NCBI GenBank assembly: GCA_026003755.1
Contig: BPHV01000002.1
Span: forward strand, 310,001-374,000
From: Candidatus Roseilinea sp.
GTDB taxonomy: Bacteria; Chloroflexota; Anaerolineae; J036; Brachytrichaceae
Direction of reading: 5' to 3'
Length of the DNA stretch: 64,000 nucleotides
The notes beneath the pieces were generated by a model. It saw only the letters and a program-made list of their open reading frames with translations, ran no database searches and was not told the DNA's origin. The translations under genes were made by a program, and so were the position numbers. This document shows positions 10,797 through 19,190 of the stretch, piece after piece. Positions within the stretch are counted from its first letter, which is position 1. Each line of letters opens with the position of its first letter.

Positions 10797-12312
10797 GCTC
10801 TGGCCCTCCCGCTTCGTGTGGCATGCCGACCATGAGCAAGCCGAGGCGCTCCGGCGTGGCCGTCTCCGCCGGCATCACGCCCACGATCCGTCCGCCGTAG
10901 ATCACGGCGATGCGGTCGGCGAGTTTCAGCAGCTCATCCAGGTCCTCAGAGATCAGCAAGATCGCTGCGCCGCGTTGCCGCTGGTCGAGCAATTTGCCAT
11001 GAATGTACTCCGTAGCGCGGAGGTCCAGGCCGCGCGTGGGCTGCGAGACCACGATCACGCGCGGTTGGCGCTCTAGCACGCGTGCCAGGATCACCTTCTG
11101 CATGTTGCCGCCGGACAGGGTGCGGATGCGATCCTCGGGGCGGGCTTTGATTTGATATTCCGTGATGAGTTGCTCGGCGTGGCGGCGCAGGCGCGCCCGA
11201 TCCAGAAATCCATGCCGGCCGAATTCATGGAGATGTTCGAGCGCCATGTTCTCAGCCACGGTCAAATCGCCGACGACGCTGGCGTGACGATCTTCGGGGA
11301 TGCGCCCGACGCCGGCCTGCATCATGCGCGCCGGGCCGGCGCGGGTCACGTCGGCGCCGTCCACCAGGATGCGGCCTCGGCGACAGGCGCGGGTGCCCTC
11401 GATCAGCTCTGCAAGTTCGGTTTGGCCATTGCCGGCCACGCCGGCCAGCCCCACAATCTCCCCGGCATTGACCTGCAAGGAGATGCCGCGCAGCATCGGC
11501 GCGCCTTTGTCGTCGTCCGCCCACACGTCGTCCAGGATCAACATCGGACGGTCGGCGGCCAGTTGACGCGGCTTGCTCACGCTCGTGATCGTCTGGCCAA
11601 CGATCATGCGGGCCAGTTCGGCGGGGGAGGTCTGGGCAGCCGGCATGCTGCCCACGACACAACCGCTGCGCATCACCGTCACGCGGTCCGCAATGCGGGT
11701 CACTTCGCTCAGCTTATGGCTGATGAAGACGACCGAAACCCCTTCAGCTTTGAGGCGCATCAAGGTCTGGAAGAGCTGCTCGACTTCTTGTGGGATGAGC
11801 ACCGCCGTCGGCTCGTCGAGGATCAACACGCGGGCCTGCCGATACAAGGCTTTCAGGATCTCCACGCGCTGGCGCTGGCCGACGGACAGCGTGCGTACCG
11901 GTGCGCGTGGGTTGATCGTCAGGCCAAAGTGTTGCGCCGCAGCAGTCACCCGAGCCTCAGCCGACTTTAGGTCCAGCCGCAGGCGTCCTTCCTGGCCGAG
12001 GATGACATTTTCGGTCACGCTCAGCGGCGCCGCCAGCGCGAAGTGCTGAGTCACCATGCCAATCCCCAGGGCAATGGCATCGCGCGGGGAGCGAATCAGC
12101 ACGGGGCGGCCATCCACGGCGATCGAACCGGCGTCGGCGCGATAGAGGCCGTACAGAATGCGCATCAACGTGCTCTTGCCGGCCCCATTTTCGCCCAGCA
12201 AAGCGTGAATTTCGCCCGTCTGCAAGTCGAAGTCCACGCCCTGGTTCGCCAGCACTGCGCCAAAGCGCTTGTGGATGCCGCGCATGCTGACGATTGGCGT
12301 TTGCTGCATCAT
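10780..12312 (-). CDS. BMP-type ABC transporter ATP-binding protein (two NBDs)
   Basis: Energises the nucleoside-type importer. It has two fused ATP-binding domains, as usual for this family (510 residues). The first carries Walker A GENGAGKST (40-48), signature LSVGQRQRVEI and Walker B VLILDEPTA. The second has a degenerate Walker A (GVAGNGQTE), signature LSGGNMQKV, and Walker B ending VVSQPT instead of DEPT. That asymmetry is common in YufO/XylG-type proteins, where one site hydrolyses ATP. Two ATGs in tandem open the frame (12312 and 12309) without a clear ribosome site. It lies 115 bp after the lipoprotein gene, separated by a stable hairpin. Confidence 0.92.
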   Translation of the reverse strand: MMQQTPIVSMRGIHKRFGAVLANQGVDFDLQTGEIHALLGENGAGKSTLMRILYGLYRADAGSIAVDGRPVLIRSPRDAIALGIGMVTQHFALAAPLSVTENVILGQEGRLRLDLKSAEARVTAAAQHFGLTINPRAPVRTLSVGQRQRVEILKALYRQARVLILDEPTAVLIPQEVEQLFQTLMRLKAEGVSVVFISHKLSEVTRIADRVTVMRSGCVVGSMPAAQTSPAELARMIVGQTITSVSKPRQLAADRPMLILDDVWADDDKGAPMLRGISLQVNAGEIVGLAGVAGNGQTELAELIEGTRACRRGRILVDGADVTRAGPARMMQAGVGRIPEDRHASVVGDLTVAENMALEHLHEFGRHGFLDRARLRRHAEQLITEYQIKARPEDRIRTLSGGNMQKVILARVLERQPRVIVVSQPTRGLDLRATEYIHGKLLDQRQRGAAILLISEDLDELLKLADRIAVIYGGRIVGVMPAETATPERLGLLMVGMPHEAGGPEHGAQN

Positions 12313-12364
12313 GGAAAGGGGGTTGATGCGTGCCTGGCGGCGCCAGGAATGGCGTCCTCATATA

Positions 12365-12407
12365 CGCAGCGGGGCCAGCCACCTCTCCCGTTGACCGCCC
12401 CGCTGCG
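12365..12407. other. Intra-operon hairpin between lipoprotein and ATPase genes
   Basis: An 11-bp perfect stem, CGCAGCGGGGC at 12365-12375 and GCCCCGCTGCG at 12397-12407, with a 21-base loop. It lies just downstream of the BMP lipoprotein stop on the minus strand. There is no T-run, so it is more likely an mRNA-stabilising or attenuating element that lets the binding protein be made in excess over the membrane complex, as in other ABC operons. That role is inferred. Confidence 0.5.
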
Positions 12408-12427
12408 TCGCTCAAACTCGCCGAGTG

Positions 12428-13492
12428 CTACCGTTTCGCCGAAGCAGGCGGTTGGGCTTCGTTGATGTCCACGCGGAACAGTCCGCTCTTGATGGCTTCT
12501 TCCTTGGCCCGGACCTTCTCGATCAAATCTTGCGGGATGCCGCCTTTGACGTTGGTGTTGATGGGGGCCAGGCTGGCGCCGCCCTTCGCCACCATGCTGA
12601 AGTCCTTGAGGTCGAGCGCGGTGTAGGCGCCGGCACGCACCTGGGCGATGACGTAGTTCACCGTGGGCTCCATGTGCCACACCGGGCCGCTCACGACGTA
12701 GTCCGGAGCCAGCGACGATTGGTCGCTCATGCTGCCGAAGACGTACAGCCCCTTCTCGGCGGCGGCTTCGATCACGCCGAAACGTTCGGCGAAAAGCACG
12801 TCGGCGCCGGCCTCGATCTGGGCCAGCGCGGCCTCCTTGGCGGCAGCGGGGTCGAACCAGCTATTGATGAAGGTCGTCTTCACCTCAGCGTTCGGGTTTA
12901 CCTCCCAGACGCCGGCGGTGAAGGCGTTGACGATGCGGTTGACTTCGGGCACGGGGTAGCCGCCGACGACGCCGACGATGTTGCTCTTGGTCAACCCCCC
13001 GGCCAACATGCCGCTGAGGTAAGCCGGCTCATGGATCCAGTTGTCGAAGACGGAGAAATTGGGCTCCGCTGGGCCGCCGCCGGAGCCGAAGACGAAGGCC
13101 ACTTCAGGATAGTCCTTAGCGACGCGGCGCACCGCTTCTTCGTTGCCAAAGGCATCGCCGAAGATGATGTCCGGCTTGTTCTTCTCAGCCACTTCGCGCA
13201 GCACGCGCTCCATGTCGCCCGTATAGCCAATGTCGTCGGTGTAGGTGTATTCGATTTCACCGCCTTCCTTGGCCTTGAGCAGCGCAGTATGGATGACACC
13301 CACCCAGGGTTCTTCGACGGCTGTCGCGTAAGCGCCAAAGACGTTCAGCTTGCGCTTTTCGGCAGACGTGGCTGCCGGGAGCTGAGGTTGCGGCTGTTGC
13401 TGCACGGCTGGGGGCGCGGGCATCGCGCATGCTGAAAGCGCGCCCAGCCATAGGGTGACGAGTGCGAGACGAGTGATAATGGATTTCTTCAT
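12428..13492 (-). CDS. BMP family lipoprotein, ABC importer substrate-binding protein
   Basis: Extracytoplasmic receptor of the nucleoside-type importer, related to Med/BmpA/PnrA. A lipoprotein signal is clear: MKKS start, hydrophobic core, lipobox LSAC with the lipidated Cys at residue 22, then a Pro/Gln-rich linker. The mature part shows BMP features: NVFGAYATAVEEPWVGVIH, YTDDIGYTGDMERVLRE, PDIIFGDAFG, NIVGVVGGYPVPEVNRIVNAF and a binding-site-type GADVLFAERFG. The ATG at 13492 is chosen because AAAGAGG precedes it; an in-frame TTG at 13513 is possible but weaker. It is the first gene of the minus-strand importer operon. BMP proteins mostly bind purine nucleosides, but the ligand here is unproven. 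Confidence 0.92.
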   Translation of the reverse strand: MKKSIITRLALVTLWLGALSACAMPAPPAVQQQPQPQLPAATSAEKRKLNVFGAYATAVEEPWVGVIHTALLKAKEGGEIEYTYTDDIGYTGDMERVLREVAEKNKPDIIFGDAFGNEEAVRRVAKDYPEVAFVFGSGGGPAEPNFSVFDNWIHEPAYLSGMLAGGLTKSNIVGVVGGYPVPEVNRIVNAFTAGVWEVNPNAEVKTTFINSWFDPAAAKEAALAQIEAGADVLFAERFGVIEAAAEKGLYVFGSMSDQSSLAPDYVVSGPVWHMEPTVNYVIAQVRAGAYTALDLKDFSMVAKGGASLAPINTNVKGGIPQDLIEKVRAKEEAIKSGLFRVDINEAQPPASAKR

Positions 13493-13556
13493 ACGTTTGC
13501 GCCTCTTTGTCAAGCGTCGCTGAGGACTTCAGGATTTGCCTCGCGGCAGGCGCGGA

Positions 13557-13787
13557 TTATAGCCAAGCGCCCGAAGTTTGCATGAAGAAGCGAGCCGTAC
13601 CGCAGATGAAACGCAACAGGCCGACGCCGCCGCGCCGCATATACACAATCTGGCCGAACATCCATCCCTCGGGACCGCTGATGACACGACGCCGCGCATC
13701 GTCGCGCAGGCGAGCGGTCACCTGCGCGGCCTGGCCGGGGGACAACACGGCGAGGAGCAGCTCGAATGGGGGCAGGGGCCGGCGCAC
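13557..13787 (-). CDS. Hypothetical small protein, doubtful
   Basis: A 76-codon frame from a GTG at 13787, lying between the BMP lipoprotein gene and the potA promoter. The translation looks more protein-like than most shadow frames: FELLLAVLSPGQAAQVTARL, then GPEGWMFGQIVYMRRGG, and a hydrophobic end. I recognise no family. The frame stays open upstream through the antisense of potA, so its start is not constrained and there is no clear ribosome site. It could be a real small gene, a remnant, or chance in GC-rich DNA. Confidence 0.25.
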   Translation of the reverse strand: MRRPLPPFELLLAVLSPGQAAQVTARLRDDARRRVISGPEGWMFGQIVYMRRGGVGLLRFICGTARFFMQTSGAWL

Positions 13788-13823
13788 CCGCCGCGTTCGC
13801 CCCGCCGCTTTCGCGCTCTTTCG

Positions 13824-13829
13824 TATAAT
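13824..13829 (+). promoter_or_regulatory. -10 element of the potABCD promoter
   Basis: A perfect TATAAT lies in otherwise GC-rich DNA, 76 bases before the potA start. No convincing -35 hexamer stands 16-18 bases upstream, so the promoter may rely on an activator or on upstream DNA. Confidence 0.5.
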
Positions 13830-13904
13830 TTCTGCGCTCTTCCCTGAACGCACGAGCTGTTTCAGCGAGAGTGAGAAGGTGGATGATTTGCGGAGGCAAG
13901 CGCG

Positions 13905-14993
13905 TTGGCCGACTATGCAGTTGAGATGCGGGACGTGAGCAAAGTGTTTGGCGACGTCGTCGCCGTAGATCACGTCTCGATGGGCATTCGCCAGAAAGAA
14001 TTCTTCGCGATGCTGGGGCCATCGGGCTGCGGCAAGACCACTTCGCTGCGTATGATTGCCGGCTTCGAGCGCCCGACGAGCGGGGAGATCTACATAGACG
14101 GCAAGGCGATGGGCAACACCCCGCCCTTCCAACGCAACGTCAACACCGTCTTCCAGTCCTACGCGCTCTTCCCCCACATGACCGTGGAGCAAAACGTCGG
14201 CTTTGGGCTAGAGATGAAGGGCCTGAGCCGAAGTGAAATCGCGCGAAGGGTCGGCGAGGCGTTGGAGCTCGTGCGACTGCCGCAGATGGCCAAGCGATAT
14301 CCCCGCCAGATGTCCGGCGGACAGCAGCAGCGCGTAGCGCTGGCGCGCGCACTGGTGAACCGCCCCGACGTGCTGCTGCTCGACGAACCCTTGGGCGCGC
14401 TCGACGCCAAGCTGCGCAAGGAGATGCAGATCGAGCTGAAGACGCTTCAGCGCGAGGTGGGGATTACCTTCATCTTCGTCACGCATGATCAGGAAGAGGC
14501 GCTGACCATGAGCGACCGGATCGCCGTGTTCTCCAAGGGCAAAGTGCTGCAAATCGGCACGCCGCTCGAAATTTACGAGCGCCCCACCACGCGCTTCGTC
14601 GCCGACTTCATCGGCGAGACCAACTTCCTGGAAGGCCGGGTGCAGGAAGTCAACGGCGAATTCGCCAGCGTCATCGCGGATGGCGGGTGGCGGTTCGTTG
14701 GGCGCGCGATGGATGGGGTGCGCCCAGGCGTCCGAGCCGTCGTCTCGGTTCGGCCGGAGAAGGTGCAACTGGTCGAACAGCCGGACGACAGCCCCAATTG
14801 CTACGAAGTCCGAGTGCACTCCATCGCCTACGTCGGCTCGGACACGCGCGTCATCGTGTCGCTCGGCACAAACCATTTGGACGTGTGGGAGCAGAACACC
14901 GTGAGCACACTCGATCCGAACTACTTCTTCAAACCCGGCGAAACAGCCTGGCTGACCTTTAAGCCGGAGAACGCGCTCGTCTTAGCCCAATAG
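13905..14993 (+). CDS. potA: Spermidine/putrescine ABC transporter ATP-binding protein
   Basis: ATPase of the polyamine importer. Motifs: Walker A GPSGCGKTT, Q-loop FQSYALFPHMTVEQN, signature MSGGQQQRVALARAL, Walker B VLLLDEPLGALD, and H-loop FVTHDQEEAL. A C-terminal TOBE/OB region follows (about 240-362), beginning near FIGETNFLEGRV. The start is a TTG at 13905: GGAGG at 13892-13896 has ideal spacing to it and the encoded MADYAVEM fits the family N-terminus. The first ATG (13926) would cut into the first beta strand. It heads a four-gene plus-strand operon and potB follows after 24 bp. Confidence 0.93.
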   Translation: MADYAVEMRDVSKVFGDVVAVDHVSMGIRQKEFFAMLGPSGCGKTTSLRMIAGFERPTSGEIYIDGKAMGNTPPFQRNVNTVFQSYALFPHMTVEQNVGFGLEMKGLSRSEIARRVGEALELVRLPQMAKRYPRQMSGGQQQRVALARALVNRPDVLLLDEPLGALDAKLRKEMQIELKTLQREVGITFIFVTHDQEEALTMSDRIAVFSKGKVLQIGTPLEIYERPTTRFVADFIGETNFLEGRVQEVNGEFASVIADGGWRFVGRAMDGVRPGVRAVVSVRPEKVQLVEQPDDSPNCYEVRVHSIAYVGSDTRVIVSLGTNHLDVWEQNTVSTLDPNYFFKPGETAWLTFKPENALVLAQ

Positions 14994-15017
14994 CGCAGAG
15001 CGCGCTGTCCACCCCCT

Positions 15018-15938
15018 ATGATGCAAGCCTTTCGTGAACGCCGTTCCCTGCGCATCGCCGGTTTGATGGGCCCGGGCGCGTTTTGGCTGATCGTCTTCTT
15101 CCTCATCCCGTTGCTGATCATGACGGTGATCAGCTTCATGTCGCGCGATCAGTTCGGCTTCCCCGCGCCGCCGTTTACGTTGCAGAACTACGGGGACGTC
15201 GTCAAGGACATTCGCTTCAACCCGTCAATTTCATTCGCCGGCGGGTTGAACATACGCCTGTTCGACGGCCTATACCTGGAACTATTCTGGCGCTCGATCT
15301 GGCTTGCGCTCATCAGCACAATCATCACCTTGCTGATCGCGTTTCCGGTGGCGCTGTTCATGTCACGGCTCCCCCGACGCTACCGCAACCTAACGCTCTT
15401 CCTGGTGATGATTCCTTTCTGGACCAATTTCCTCGTGCGCACGTATGCGCTGCAGTTCATGTTGCGTGGGAACGGGCCCATCAACACCCTGCTGCGCACG
15501 TTGGGCCTGGAGCCGATTGACCTGCTCTTCACGCCGACGGCTGTGATGATCGGCCTGGTCTATGGCAATCTGCCGTTCATGATCCTGCCGCTCTACACCT
15601 CGTTGGAGAAGTTCGACTGGACGATGATCGAAGCAGCGAACGACCTCGGCGCGAACGCGCTGCAGGCCTTCCGGCGCGTCATGTTGCCGCTGATCTCCCC
15701 CGGCCTGGTCGCCGGCTCGATCCTGACGTTTGTCCCGGCCGTCGGCTCCTACATCACGGTTGAGCTGATGGGCGGCGGACGCACTAACATGATCGGCTAT
15801 ACGATCGCGCAACAATTCAGCGCGAGCGTGAACTGGCCATTCGGCTCGGCGCTGGCGCTGCTGATGATGGTCATCGTGACCATCGCGGCCGTGTTGTACT
15901 TCCGCAGCGGGCGCGGCGAACAGCGCGCCGTCTTGTAA
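15018..15938 (+). CDS. potB: Spermidine/putrescine ABC transporter permease PotB
   Basis: One of two membrane subunits of the polyamine importer. It has about six membrane segments (first at about 17-38, PGAFWLIVFFLIPLLIMTVI) and the coupling motif EAANDLGANALQAFRRVMLPLISPGLVAG, typical of type I importers. The periplasmic loop YALQFMLRGNGPINTLLRTLGL is PotB-like. Its length of 306 is normal. It lies between potA and potC in the conserved order A-B-C-D, which supports the assignment over other spermidine/iron-type permeases. Confidence 0.92.
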   Translation: MMQAFRERRSLRIAGLMGPGAFWLIVFFLIPLLIMTVISFMSRDQFGFPAPPFTLQNYGDVVKDIRFNPSISFAGGLNIRLFDGLYLELFWRSIWLALISTIITLLIAFPVALFMSRLPRRYRNLTLFLVMIPFWTNFLVRTYALQFMLRGNGPINTLLRTLGLEPIDLLFTPTAVMIGLVYGNLPFMILPLYTSLEKFDWTMIEAANDLGANALQAFRRVMLPLISPGLVAGSILTFVPAVGSYITVELMGGGRTNMIGYTIAQQFSASVNWPFGSALALLMMVIVTIAAVLYFRSGRGEQRAVL

Positions 15939-15954
15939 GCGTGAGGGAGGAGCT

Positions 15955-16809
15955 GTGACGTCCGACTCCACCATCATCCTGCTTGGCGAGCGCGGCGAGA
16001 TCAAACCGAAGCCGCGCGGCCAAACCCGTCGCTTCAGCGCGAGTCGCTTTGCGCTGGTGACCATCACCCTATTCACATTCGCTTTTCTCTATGTGCCGAT
16101 CGTCGTCTTGATCGTCTTCTCGTTCAACAGCGCGCGCACCGGCGCAACCTGGCAGAGCTTCAGCTTGCAGTGGTATGAGCGCGTGTTCAGCAATAACCGC
16201 ATCTTAGAGGCTGCCCTAAACAGCCTGATCGTAGCGGCGAGCGCCACCCTTGGCGCCGTGGTGATCGGCACGTTGATGGCGATGGCGATGGAGCGCTACC
16301 GCTTCCGCGGCCAGAGCGCATGGGACGGTTTGCTGTATCTGCCGGTGATCGTGCCGGAGATCGTGATGGGCATCTCGCTGCTCATCTTCTTCGCCGCCGT
16401 CAACGTCAGCCGCGGCCTCCTCACCCTGATCATCTCCCACATCGCCTTTTGCATGCCGTTCGTCTACCTAACCATGCGCGCGCGCCTGGCCGACTTCGAC
16501 CGCTCGGTGGAAGAGGCGGCGCAAGACCTCGGCGCCAACGAATGGGTGACCTTCCGCCGGGTCACCTTGCCCCTGCTCATGCCAGGCATCATCAGCAGCG
16601 CCCTGTTGGCGTTTACGCTGTCGTTGGATGACTTCGTGATTTCGTTCTTCGTCACCGGCGTCGGATCGCAGACGCTGCCGGTCTACATCTGGGGCCAGAT
16701 CCGCAGAGGGATCACGCCGGAGATCAACGCCATCTCCGCGCTGATGTTGGTGCTCTCCATCGTCCTCGTGATTGCCACACAGCTCATCCAGCGTCGCCAA
16801 CGGGCATGA
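15955..16809 (+). CDS. potC: Spermidine/putrescine ABC transporter permease PotC
   Basis: Second membrane subunit of the polyamine importer, with six predicted helices. Family stretches: FLYVPIVVLIVFSFNSAR, LYLPVIVPEIVMGISLLIFF and the coupling motif EEAAQDLGANEWVTFRRVTLP, then FTLSLDDFVISFFVTGVGSQTLPVYIW, which is strongly PotC-like. The start is a GTG at 15955 preceded by GGGAGGAG. It begins 16 bp after potB. Length 284 is normal. Confidence 0.93.
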   Translation: MTSDSTIILLGERGEIKPKPRGQTRRFSASRFALVTITLFTFAFLYVPIVVLIVFSFNSARTGATWQSFSLQWYERVFSNNRILEAALNSLIVAASATLGAVVIGTLMAMAMERYRFRGQSAWDGLLYLPVIVPEIVMGISLLIFFAAVNVSRGLLTLIISHIAFCMPFVYLTMRARLADFDRSVEEAAQDLGANEWVTFRRVTLPLLMPGIISSALLAFTLSLDDFVISFFVTGVGSQTLPVYIWGQIRRGITPEINAISALMLVLSIVLVIATQLIQRRQRA

Positions 16810-16913
16810 GCGCCTCGCGCTGCGAGGATAGTGGATAATAGCTGCCGCTGGGCTACTGGGCCGGTGATCATGACGACACCAGCCATACAAACCGAAAGGA
16901 GACTGAGGGAACC

Positions 16914-18059
16914 ATGAACCGACGAACCTTTTTGCGACTGGGTCTGGGGTTGAGTGGCGCAACGGCGCTCATGGCTGCCTGCGGCGGCGCGACCGCGCCG
17001 GCGCCGACCACTGCGCCCGCAGCCAATGAGCCCGCGCCACAGCCTGGCAGCGCAGACGCGGGCAAACTAGCCAAGGAGATAAGCTGGTACACCTGGGGCG
17101 GATACGTCGCCGACAGCGTCATTGACAAGTTCAAACAAGAGTTCGGCGTCACGGTCAAAATCGACACCTATGGCTCTAACGAAGAGATGGAGGCCAAATT
17201 CAAAGCGGGCGGCAATCCTGGCTATGACCTGATCACGCCGTCTGACTACATGGTGTCGAAGCTGATCGCCGCCGGCCTACTGGAGAAGTTGAACTTCGGC
17301 AACATCCCCAACTTCCAATACATAGACGCCGGGCACAAGAACTTATACTTCGATCCGACCAACGAGTACTCCGTGGCCTATAACTGGGGGTGCACCGGCT
17401 TCGCCTACAACAAGACGAAAGTGCCCGAGCCGATCACCAACTGGAAGCAGGTGATGAACTGGCCGGACGCGCTGAAGGGCAAGCTGGGCATGCTTGATGA
17501 CGTGCGCGAGCTGCTGGCGATCGGCCTGCGGGTGCTCGGTTACAGCGGCAACGCATCGGACCCGAAAGAGATCAACGCGGCGCGCGATGCGCTCATCGAG
17601 CTGAAGCGGCGCGCCAACTACACGCTGACCGACAGCCCGAACGCCGCCACGAACCTCGTCGCCGGCGACACCTTCGCCGCGCAAATCTACACCAACGATG
17701 CTGTTACCGCGCGCAGCGAGAATCCCGATCTGGTCTATGTCATCCCAGGCGACGTGAGCACGGTATGGCAAGATAACCTGTGTGTGCCGAAGGGCGCGCC
17801 GAGCCAGTACACCGCAGAAGTGTTCATCAACTTCCTGTGCCGGACCGACATCGCCGCCGAGAACGCCAACGAGGTCGGCCTGGCGACGCCGAGCGCCGAG
17901 GCGCTGCGTCAGGGGTTGATCGCCAAGGAGCTGGTCGAGGATAAAGCGGTATATCCCGACGTCGCCGCCATGGGCGATGCATTGGAGTTCCTGCGCAAGG
18001 GTAATCCAGAAGTGGACGAGCTCTACCAGCGCGCGTTCGACGAGATCAAAGCGGCCTAA
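16914..18059 (+). CDS. potD: Spermidine/putrescine-binding lipoprotein PotD
   Basis: Extracellular receptor of the polyamine importer. The N-terminus MNRRTFLRLGLG carries a twin-arginine motif (RRTFL) and a lipobox LMAAC with Cys at residue 23, so it looks like a Tat-exported lipoprotein. The mature part has PotD signatures: ISWYTWGGYVADSVIDKFKQEFGVTVKIDTYGS (split here by domain), YDLITPSDYMVSKL, YSVAYNWGCTGFAYNK, and VIPGDVSTVWQDNLCVPKGA. AAAGGAG precedes the ATG. It closes the potABCD operon; a short GGGCGC/GCGCCC hairpin at 18064-18085 follows and may end transcription. Confidence 0.93.
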   Translation: MNRRTFLRLGLGLSGATALMAACGGATAPAPTTAPAANEPAPQPGSADAGKLAKEISWYTWGGYVADSVIDKFKQEFGVTVKIDTYGSNEEMEAKFKAGGNPGYDLITPSDYMVSKLIAAGLLEKLNFGNIPNFQYIDAGHKNLYFDPTNEYSVAYNWGCTGFAYNKTKVPEPITNWKQVMNWPDALKGKLGMLDDVRELLAIGLRVLGYSGNASDPKEINAARDALIELKRRANYTLTDSPNAATNLVAGDTFAAQIYTNDAVTARSENPDLVYVIPGDVSTVWQDNLCVPKGAPSQYTAEVFINFLCRTDIAAENANEVGLATPSAEALRQGLIAKELVEDKAVYPDVAAMGDALEFLRKGNPEVDELYQRAFDEIKAA

Positions 18060-18178
18060 CCCAGGGCGCTGCCACCGCTGCGCCCGGCAACTATCGCGGC
18101 GAGGCGCGCGATGCGGGGCAGCGTGCGTTGCCGACTGCTGTCTTCCTTCACACTCGCCTTGTGCCGAGGGGTATCGTC

Positions 18179-19177
18179 ATGCAATACTCGCGCCCATCGG
18201 ATTCCCTCGCCAGATCGGTGCAACCTTTCGCAGAGTGGATGATTGACTGGGTCTTCCTCTCCAGCGTCGTGGTTGCGCCGCTAGCTGCCTTCGCTGCGAT
18301 CTACCACAGCTTTGCCGGCGCGGTGGCGCAGGCGATTGCCTGCGCCACCGCCGCCGCAGCAGCAGCCTGGGGCGCTTATGCGCGTTTTGTCGCGCCTTGG
18401 CAACTACGGGTCAAGCACTTGAAGATCGCCCCTCGGCGCGAGCCGGCATCCGAAGGAGCGACCACTGCCGCGAGCCGTCCGCCGCTCAAAGTCGTCTTCT
18501 TCTCTGACCTCCACCTGGGCCGATTCAAGCGCCAAGACTGGGCGCAGCGCATCGTCGAAGCAGTCAACGCGCAATCGCCCGACCTCGTCCTCATCGGCGG
18601 CGATTTCGTCGGCAAGACCGAATGCTGTGATATTGCTGACTTGCTCGCGCCGCTGCGCCGTTTGCAGGCGACGCACGGGGTGTATGCCGTGCTGGGCAAC
18701 CACGACTACGGCATTCCGGGCCCGGACCACTCCGATGAGTTGATTCAACTCCTTCCGCAGTTGAACATCCGGCTGTTGCGCAACGAGTGCGTGGCCGTCG
18801 GCGACGATGTGTTGCTGGTCGGCGTGGATGAGTTGTGGGCCGGCCGCGATGACCTGCGCGGCGCGCTGGCATCCTACCGTCGCGCACCGAACGCGCGCGT
18901 GATCGTGCTGGGCCACAATCCCGACTTGATGCTGAAGCTCGATGGGCATCGCGCTCACCCGCTGCTGCAGGATGCATTCTTCATCTTCGGGCACACGCAT
19001 CAAGGGCAGATTTATATCCCCCTATTGCCAGGCCTGGCCATCCCGGTCCAGTCCAAGTTCTACCGCGGCCTGTATCACACCCCCCATGGCATGGCGTATG
19101 TATCTGCCGGCTGCGGGGAGAACACCACACCCACCCGGCTCAACACTTGGCCCGAAATTGTGGTGTTCGACGTGTGA
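18179..19177 (+). CDS. Membrane-anchored metallophosphoesterase
   Basis: Calcineurin-like phosphoesterase with two N-terminal membrane segments (about 23-42 and 46-70) followed by the catalytic domain. Metal-ligand motifs in order: FFSDLHLG (D110, H112), IGGDFVG, LGNHDYG, VLGHNPD and FGHTHQGQ. This layout resembles YkuE/YaeI-type membrane phosphoesterases; YaeI-like proteins have been reported to act on UDP-2,3-diacylglucosamine or related lipids, but the substrate here is unknown. The ATG at 18179 (MQYSRPSD) follows GAGGGG. A TTG at 18128 would add 17 residues of weak character. It is convergent with the PA14 gene, 13 bp apart. Confidence 0.85.
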   Translation: MQYSRPSDSLARSVQPFAEWMIDWVFLSSVVVAPLAAFAAIYHSFAGAVAQAIACATAAAAAAWGAYARFVAPWQLRVKHLKIAPRREPASEGATTAASRPPLKVVFFSDLHLGRFKRQDWAQRIVEAVNAQSPDLVLIGGDFVGKTECCDIADLLAPLRRLQATHGVYAVLGNHDYGIPGPDHSDELIQLLPQLNIRLLRNECVAVGDDVLLVGVDELWAGRDDLRGALASYRRAPNARVIVLGHNPDLMLKLDGHRAHPLLQDAFFIFGHTHQGQIYIPLLPGLAIPVQSKFYRGLYHTPHGMAYVSAGCGENTTPTRLNTWPEIVVFDV

Positions 19178-19190
19178 AGCCGACGACGGC

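Larger units (their letters stand above)
13493..13904. other. Divergent intergenic region, BMP lipoprotein / potA
   Basis: About 410 bases separate two divergent transport operons. Apart from a doubtful 76-codon frame on the minus strand (13557-13787) and the potA -10 element at 13824, I see no gene, repeat or strong hairpin. Confidence 0.5.

Noticed and set aside
12425-13435. A 336-codon plus-strand open frame
   Set aside because: Antisense to the BMP lipoprotein gene; it lacks any motif.
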